DNA from: Marinifilum_A sediminis
Lineage (GTDB): Bacteria; Bacteroidota; Bacteroidia; Bacteroidales; Marinifilaceae
Reading direction: 5' to 3'
NCBI GenBank assembly: GCA_947496465.1
Contig: CANMCX010000004.1
Location: 184,179 to 248,178, forward strand
DNA: 64,000 nt
Shown: piece by piece, positions 59,436-64,000 of the stretch
Numbering within the stretch: position 1 is the first letter of the stretch
How the letters are laid out: every line of letters starts with the position of its first letter
Made by a program: the position numbers and the translations under genes
The notes under the pieces: model-generated
The model's input: only the letters and a program-made list of their open reading frames with translations
Told to the model about the DNA's origin: nothing
The model's database searches: none

Positions 59436-62324
59436 TTATGAACCCCATATTTCAAGACTAGCAAGGCTACTTAATATTCTTTCATACATCGGAATTGCCA
59501 ATTCATAAACATTGTTATTTTCTCGATCGCGATCTGAAACTTGTGCTATATCAAATCCAGGTTGCGGTAATATAATGTTGAACTTCCATTCGTTCAGCCT
59601 ATAATTATCAGCGAGAGAATCCCAAGTTGCTTGAGTTGTCAATAATAACTCAGAGTTACCTTGTATTCGCTCATTTAACCTGTCAATTAGTGATACTGAA
59701 TATACCCAATGAATACTTCTCATTGCTTGTGTAAACAAAATATCTGCGTCTGCTTTTCGTCTACCAGGCGCGTCACCATGGGAAGCTTTGCAATGTATAA
59801 AATGAATAACTTTTAAATCGTTTTGAAACCAAATCAGGTCAGCTATTTCATGAGAACCATCATCAAGTATTAAAACATCACTACCTGAATCAAAATCAGG
59901 TCTTATAAATTCTACAGTTTTATTAATAACTGGGATATTATTAACAGCATTTTCGTCATATCTCTCGGCACGTATATTACAACCAGTCCAATCTTTTATC
60001 TTCCAAATTTCAGTGGGCAAATTTTCAATTGATCTATTCGGAGTAATTTTATTTCCTCCTTCAACTACTTCTCCATTCGGCATAATTAATGAGGACAAAT
60101 ATTCATTTAAAATATCCTCAAGCGATTTATCAATAATGTCTATCTCGTTCCTGTCAGCCCTCACTCTTATACTTTCTTCAGTTATTATCTGCCACATAGG
60201 CTCTCTTTGAAGATTCATTGTTAAATTACATTCAAAGTCATCAATTTTTAATGTGCAATTCAATTCTTTAGTATCTTCATCCAATGTTTGCGGCATTAGT
60301 TCTGGAATTATATTTCGTTTGGGTTCACCACCAGAAACTTGAATAATAGTTGAATAAGATCTGAAGAACAGATCATTTGGAATTACAGCAATCGGTAATT
60401 CATTAATTGTATTAATTGGCTCGGATTTAGCAAGAAATGATAATCCTGGCAACACTCTTATTTGAGGTCCTGCATGAATTAAATCTGATAGAGATATACA
60501 CCAGTTTTTAAACTCTTCAGCAGTTCCCCTTTTCATAGCCCAAACTCTTCCCTTCTTTGTTGCGATGCCCCAAGTTCTATCTTCATCGATTTTTAAGAGT
60601 GCATGACCTGTGCTAAAAACACGACCTTCACTCGCACGGACAGAAGCTTGAACACCACTACCAATTACTGTTTTGTATGATGGTTGTGAAGCCCCTTGTG
60701 AAACAGCATTTTTGAGACCAACCATAATGTAGTCACGTTGTCTAAACTGTGATAAAGTTTTATAAAGTCTGCTATGTGGTAAGTTTTTTATTTCTGATTT
60801 TATAATTTCTTTTTTGAAGGATGCTAGTGCTTCTTCGCTCGTAGTTAGTTCAAAAAGTAAGTTGTTAGCCGAATGATGGTAATAAATATGAACGTCTAAT
60901 AAATCTTCTATATGTATTTCACCATTTGCCCACTCTAATGGCTTGTCGTGTGCTGTAATTATTATCAAGGGAGAATCGTCATCCTGCTGTTCAATTCTAA
61001 GGATTTCAAATGGCGATTTAGAGCTTATTTCCTCTTCATTTTCAAAGGAGAAATCATCAGGAGTTTCATATACTAGTGCACTGAAAAATACATTTAACTC
61101 AGGCATTTGAAAATCCTCTTCTTTAGCTTGACTCGATTTATAGTGTCTAGCTCTAGCCATTTGCTCATCAATCAATTGGGGTATTAGCTTACTCCATGCT
61201 TCATCTGATTTATAAAGTTTGTACACTTCTCCTTTTACTTCATCCTCATTAGCGATTAGTTTGGCAATCCCTTCTTGGTCATTATTCGTTCTTGATATGC
61301 GACCTAGAAACTGAATTGTGTAAGGTATTGATCTGGGGGTTGCATGTAAAACAGCAAGCTTTAAGTTTGGAATATCTAATCCTTCACTTGCAATTCCAAC
61401 ACATACTAATCCATCCAATTCATTCTTTCTGACTTTGTCTATTAATAGTGAGTTAACATTTGCAGAACGTTTTGAATGTATATAGTCGACATTTAATCCT
61501 TTATCATTATACATTTCAGCTAAACGTACGGAATCATCAATTGTGTCAGTTCTTATTAAAATTGAAGCATCCTCATTTTGCTGTCGTTCTTCTTGAAATG
61601 CCTCAATTGCAGAACTAATTATTGCATTTTCTGTATCTTGAATCCCTGCCTTTTCTTTGATAAAACCAACTTCTCTTATTATGTCATCTTCAAGTGCTTT
61701 CTCAATTGAATAATGATACGTCAGTTTAGCTTTCATCCTTTTCCTATCACGTCTAAAAGGAGTTGCCGTAAAAAAAACTCTTTTCAATTCCGCATAGAAC
61801 TCATTTATCTTTCGCCATGAAGAAGCTGGTTCATGATGTGCCTCATCAACTAAAACAGCATCAATCAGATCAATTGGAACAGGTTCAATATCCTTAAAGT
61901 AAGGAGATATACTGTTGGGGTGAGCAACTATTATATCATGTTCATTTAATATTTCCACCCATTGTTCTCTTGTCTTTTGTCTCTTTGTAACCTCAAATAC
62001 ACTTACTTCAGGCGCATCATCTTGCAAACAACCCGCATCTTTAAGCACCTTTAATGACCTAAATTGATCACTTATTTGTCCTCTTAATATTTTAGATGGT
62101 ACGACGATTAAAACTTTCTTCAAATTCAGTTCAAAACAGGTTGCCATCATTAACGCTGTTTTACCTGATCCTGTCGGCATACTAATTAAAGAAGCGATAC
62201 TGTTTGAAGATGTTGTAAAATGACTTTTCAATGCCCATATCGCTCCCAATTGACACTTTCTCAAACCAGTATTATTTGTGGGTTCTAGTTGAAAAGATGA
62301 TTTATTTTCTATAAAGTATGACAT
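59436..62324 (-). CDS. SF2 DEAD/DEAH helicase with nuclease-like C-terminus, candidate defence protein
   Basis: This 962-residue protein has a UvrB/type I/III restriction-like SF2 motor. Motif I is MPTGSGKTALM (~49-59), motif II DEAH (160-163), motif III FTATPFRRD (~185) and motif VI QFLGRISRT (~345). Residues ~400-800 are unassigned and beta-rich. A C-terminal segment has Asp829 (EIADLIWF), then IHFIHCKAS with His844-x-Lys846, a D-x15-[H/E]xK spacing like PD-(D/E)xK nucleases. This suggests a helicase-nuclease. It is bracketed by 15-bp inverted repeats and stands in an accessory segment. No methylase is present, so a classical R-M system is unlikely. Confidence 0.85.
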   Translation of the reverse strand: MSYFIENKSSFQLEPTNNTGLRKCQLGAIWALKSHFTTSSNSIASLISMPTGSGKTALMMATCFELNLKKVLIVVPSKILRGQISDQFRSLKVLKDAGCLQDDAPEVSVFEVTKRQKTREQWVEILNEHDIIVAHPNSISPYFKDIEPVPIDLIDAVLVDEAHHEPASSWRKINEFYAELKRVFFTATPFRRDRKRMKAKLTYHYSIEKALEDDIIREVGFIKEKAGIQDTENAIISSAIEAFQEERQQNEDASILIRTDTIDDSVRLAEMYNDKGLNVDYIHSKRSANVNSLLIDKVRKNELDGLVCVGIASEGLDIPNLKLAVLHATPRSIPYTIQFLGRISRTNNDQEGIAKLIANEDEVKGEVYKLYKSDEAWSKLIPQLIDEQMARARHYKSSQAKEEDFQMPELNVFFSALVYETPDDFSFENEEEISSKSPFEILRIEQQDDDSPLIIITAHDKPLEWANGEIHIEDLLDVHIYYHHSANNLLFELTTSEEALASFKKEIIKSEIKNLPHSRLYKTLSQFRQRDYIMVGLKNAVSQGASQPSYKTVIGSGVQASVRASEGRVFSTGHALLKIDEDRTWGIATKKGRVWAMKRGTAEEFKNWCISLSDLIHAGPQIRVLPGLSFLAKSEPINTINELPIAVIPNDLFFRSYSTIIQVSGGEPKRNIIPELMPQTLDEDTKELNCTLKIDDFECNLTMNLQREPMWQIITEESIRVRADRNEIDIIDKSLEDILNEYLSSLIMPNGEVVEGGNKITPNRSIENLPTEIWKIKDWTGCNIRAERYDENAVNNIPVINKTVEFIRPDFDSGSDVLILDDGSHEIADLIWFQNDLKVIHFIHCKASHGDAPGRRKADADILFTQAMRSIHWVYSVSLIDRLNERIQGNSELLLTTQATWDSLADNYRLNEWKFNIILPQPGFDIAQVSDRDRENNNVYELAIPMYERILSSLASLEIWGS

Positions 62325-62350
62325 TTCAAATTAGTTAGGTACTTGGTTTT

Positions 62351-62365
62351 AGTATTGGCTACAAC
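62351..62365 (-). repeat. 15-bp inverted repeat, helicase 5' side (GTTGTAGCCAATACT)
   Basis: On the minus strand it mirrors 59420-59434 with one mismatch. It lies 27 bp upstream of the helicase ATG, so the gene sits exactly between the two copies. Confidence 0.7.
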
Positions 62366-62615
62366 TTATAAGATGTACACTGGTGTACTTATTTTTCTTA
62401 TCTCAGATTAAAAAGCTGCACAATACATACCATATAGGTCACTATTGTGCACCTTTCTATTACTTTGGTATATTATTATGCTCTCCTATCGAGTCAATAA
62501 ATTTAAAAACATTCCCCCACTCTCCTTTACATATTTCAGCTTAATTTCCTTAGAATCAATATAAATTTACTTAACAAGTGGCTTTTACTGCTAAGCCACA
62601 GGTGTACATATTAAA

Positions 62616-62640
62616 AAGAGCCCAGTAAAATTGGGCTCTT
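62616..62640 (-). terminator. Intrinsic terminator of the 309-residue protein gene
   Basis: AAGAGCCCA/TGGGCTCTT arms with a 7-nt loop are followed by TTTTTAAT on the minus strand, 23 bp after the stop at 62663. Confidence 0.85.
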
Positions 62641-62662
62641 AAAGGATTTTAGCATCGAAGTA

Positions 62663-63592
62663 TTATGCATCCGTATCACTTTCCACAATCACCTCTTCCA
62701 ATACAAAGATGATATCGAAGTTCATTGTATGATCGGCTTCCAGCATGAATACTCTTTTTTCCTGCTTGTAGGATTCTTTGCTAAAGAGCAGGCTGTGTTG
62801 TCCGGCTGACACATTGTAAAAATAGAATTGACCTTTCTTGCCACCTTTTTTCACAGGCTTCTCCTCATCCAACTGTATCCACACATCGCTTACCGGCTCA
62901 CCACTTTCATTTTTAAAACTACCTGTAATCACCTTTGTCTTTGTTGGCAAGGCATCAGTGTGTATGGCATTTAAGAATGCCTTGTACAAATCGGGATTGC
63001 TATCGGCATAGTTCGAGCGCACATTAGGTTTTAAAGAATCATTCAACAATGTTTTGAATCCATCCAGTTCCTCATCAATCTTCACATTGATATCGTGCTG
63101 CTGCAAACGAAATTTTCCAGGGGCATATAAAATATCCGAAGCGGCAGTAATTTTTGCCTCGAAAGCAGCCAAACGTTCATCGGATATTCCTGCTTCGGCT
63201 CTTTCTGTAGGAGAATCCTTCATTACCGTAAGCATGCCTTGCACATTGGTGATCACCTCCTCATCGCGCGCCCTGGTCAGATCAGACTTTTTACAGTCTT
63301 CAATGTTTTTAAAAGGAATAAACTCCTTATAGTTCCCATAACTTGCTAGCATGCCTTCCACATTAGCCGCTTCGGCAATTAATTCCTCGAAGGTTTTCTC
63401 CTTCTCCTGGGTTAGCACCTTACTGCTTTTGTCTTCCTCCTGTATCAAAAGAGCAAGCCTGGTGTAATATGCCAGAGCATCTTCCAGCATTAACCACAAT
63501 AGTGGAACCAATTTCAATTCTTCTTCATGTTCATTTTTAAAGGCAATTAGCTTTTGTAATTGCTCATAAATCGATTTTTCAACGTTATTCAT
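62663..63592 (-). CDS. Hypothetical protein with helical N-terminus and beta-sandwich C-terminus
   Basis: The 309-residue protein has no signal peptide. Residues 1-215 are mostly charged alpha-helix (ERAEAGISDERLAAFEAKI), probably coiled-coil or bundle. Residues ~220-300 resemble a carboxypeptidase-regulatory-like (CarboxypepD_reg) beta-sandwich (VITGSFKNESGEPVSDVWI, FYFYNVSAGQHSLLF, MNFDIIFVLEEVIVE). That domain usually lies in exported proteins, so finding it without a signal peptide is odd. The function is unknown. It is followed by a terminator and preceded by the 45-bp tandem array. Confidence 0.72.
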   Translation of the reverse strand: MNNVEKSIYEQLQKLIAFKNEHEEELKLVPLLWLMLEDALAYYTRLALLIQEEDKSSKVLTQEKEKTFEELIAEAANVEGMLASYGNYKEFIPFKNIEDCKKSDLTRARDEEVITNVQGMLTVMKDSPTERAEAGISDERLAAFEAKITAASDILYAPGKFRLQQHDINVKIDEELDGFKTLLNDSLKPNVRSNYADSNPDLYKAFLNAIHTDALPTKTKVITGSFKNESGEPVSDVWIQLDEEKPVKKGGKKGQFYFYNVSAGQHSLLFSKESYKQEKRVFMLEADHTMNFDIIFVLEEVIVESDTDA

Positions 63593-63695
63593 ATTCTATT
63601 AATTTAAGGGTGAACCCAAAAGCGGGCATAAATAATTCATTCGTTTTCTTTTTGTATTCAGGCAACCGGTAAAGCATTTTAAGTCTTAGCATAGC

Positions 63696-64000
63696 CAATT
63701 GTCATACCTCCTTAACTCAATTGTCATAGGTGGTCAAATCGATTGTCACACCTCCTTAACTCAATTGTCATGGGTGGTCAAGTCGATTGTCATACCCTCT
63801 TAACTCAATTGTCATGGGTGGTCAAGTCAATTGTCATACCCTCTTAACTCAATTGTTATGGGTGGTCAAGTCAATTGTAATACCCCCTTAACTCAATTGT
63901 CATAGGTGGTCAAGTCGATTGTCATACCCCCTTAACTCAATTGTCATAGGTGGTCAAGTCGATTGTCATACCCCCTTAACTCAATTGTCATAGGTGGTCA
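63696..64000. repeat. 45-bp tandem repeat array (runs off window)
   Basis: At least six units of 45 bp follow a half unit. Each unit holds two related halves, TCAATTGTCATAGGTGGTCAAG and TCGATTGTCATACCCCCTTAA in short form: both carry TC[AG]ATTGTCAT at a ~22-bp spacing. The units differ by a few substitutions. There are no unique spacers, so it is not CRISPR. It lies upstream of the 309-residue protein gene. The array continues past the right edge. Confidence 0.9.

Larger units (their letters stand above)
62325..62662. other. Gene-free gap upstream of the helicase
   Basis: It contains the 15-bp inverted repeat, a GTACAC-TG-GTGTAC palindrome (62375-62388, possible operator) and the terminator at 62616. 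The rest is A/T-rich without ORFs. Confidence 0.5.

Noticed and set aside
59260..59448. 62-residue minus-strand ORF between helicase and ATPase
   Set aside because: It lies almost wholly in the attC-like element and overlaps the helicase stop; the coding potential is a by-product of the repeat.
57892..62324. Type I or III restriction-modification system
   Set aside because: The helicase resembles such R subunits, but there is no methyltransferase or specificity subunit in or near the segment.
63696..64000. CRISPR array
   Set aside because: The repeat units follow each other without unique spacers and vary at scattered positions; no cas gene is in the window.

Overview
The window is AT-rich DNA that reads as a chromosomal segment of a Bacteroidota bacterium, most likely an anaerobic or facultative marine member of the Bacteroidales/Marinilabiliales. 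The grounds are MacB-type permeases with the 'ESLRYE' C-terminus, TonB-C proteins, lipoproteins, KdsA, few Shine-Dalgarno sites, TAnnTTTG-type -7 boxes and the fermentative gene content. The genus call is inference. No tRNA, rRNA, transposase, integrase or CRISPR array was seen.

Layout. 1-11.8 kb: a sigma54-dependent response regulator, cut by the window edge, stands divergently next to an ABC ATPase and four tandem 8-TM MacB/FtsX-like permeases. A sigma54-like promoter and a 19-bp palindrome lie between them. 11.8-17.5 kb: a DGC-domain protein, a double adenylate kinase, a seven-haem NapC/NirT-type cytochrome, a small hypothetical, PdxH and a PfkB sugar kinase. 17.9-21.4 kb: an 1164-residue protein that I tentatively recognise as PPi-type PEP carboxykinase. 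A candidate structured small RNA follows on the opposite strand.

21.9-30.7 kb is a lactate island on the minus strand: lutC, a lutB-lutA fusion, a 63-codon ORF, a lactate permease, a GlcD/Dld-type FAD/Fe-S oxidase and an outer-membrane beta-barrel protein. 31.3-36.6 kb holds an esterase-like secreted protein, a rubredoxin-membrane protein, a TonB-C/TPR protein and a one-component AraC-TolB-TPR regulator. 36.8-41.5 kb holds an orphan LUD paralogue followed, in the upstream direction, by an NtrC-type regulator and its histidine kinase. Sigma54-type promoters precede both lutC and the orphan LUD gene. Four near-palindromic sites (consensus GTKCARTTTTGMAC) lie upstream of just these two promoters, so this two-component system probably controls lactate use.

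41.6-49.3 kb: a cyclic-nucleotide-domain histidine kinase, a beta-barrel protein, a C1 peptidase, a cytidylate-kinase-like protein, a TPR protein and RarA. 49.3-51.75 kb: kdsA between two arrays of ~310-bp repeats whose stem-loop shows compensatory change. 51.8-55.3 kb: a trimeric NAD-linked [FeFe] hydrogenase (hydC, hydB, hydA). 55.9-56.6 kb: a TonB-C protein.

56.8-62.4 kb is an accessory segment: a lipoprotein gene between ~94-bp direct repeats, an AAA+/STAND-like ATPase, and a 962-residue SF2 helicase with a nuclease-like C-terminus. The helicase is bracketed by 15-bp inverted repeats. The helicase and ATPase are the best candidate here for an undescribed defence system. The window ends in a hypothetical coiled/beta-sandwich protein and a 45-bp tandem repeat array that runs off the edge.
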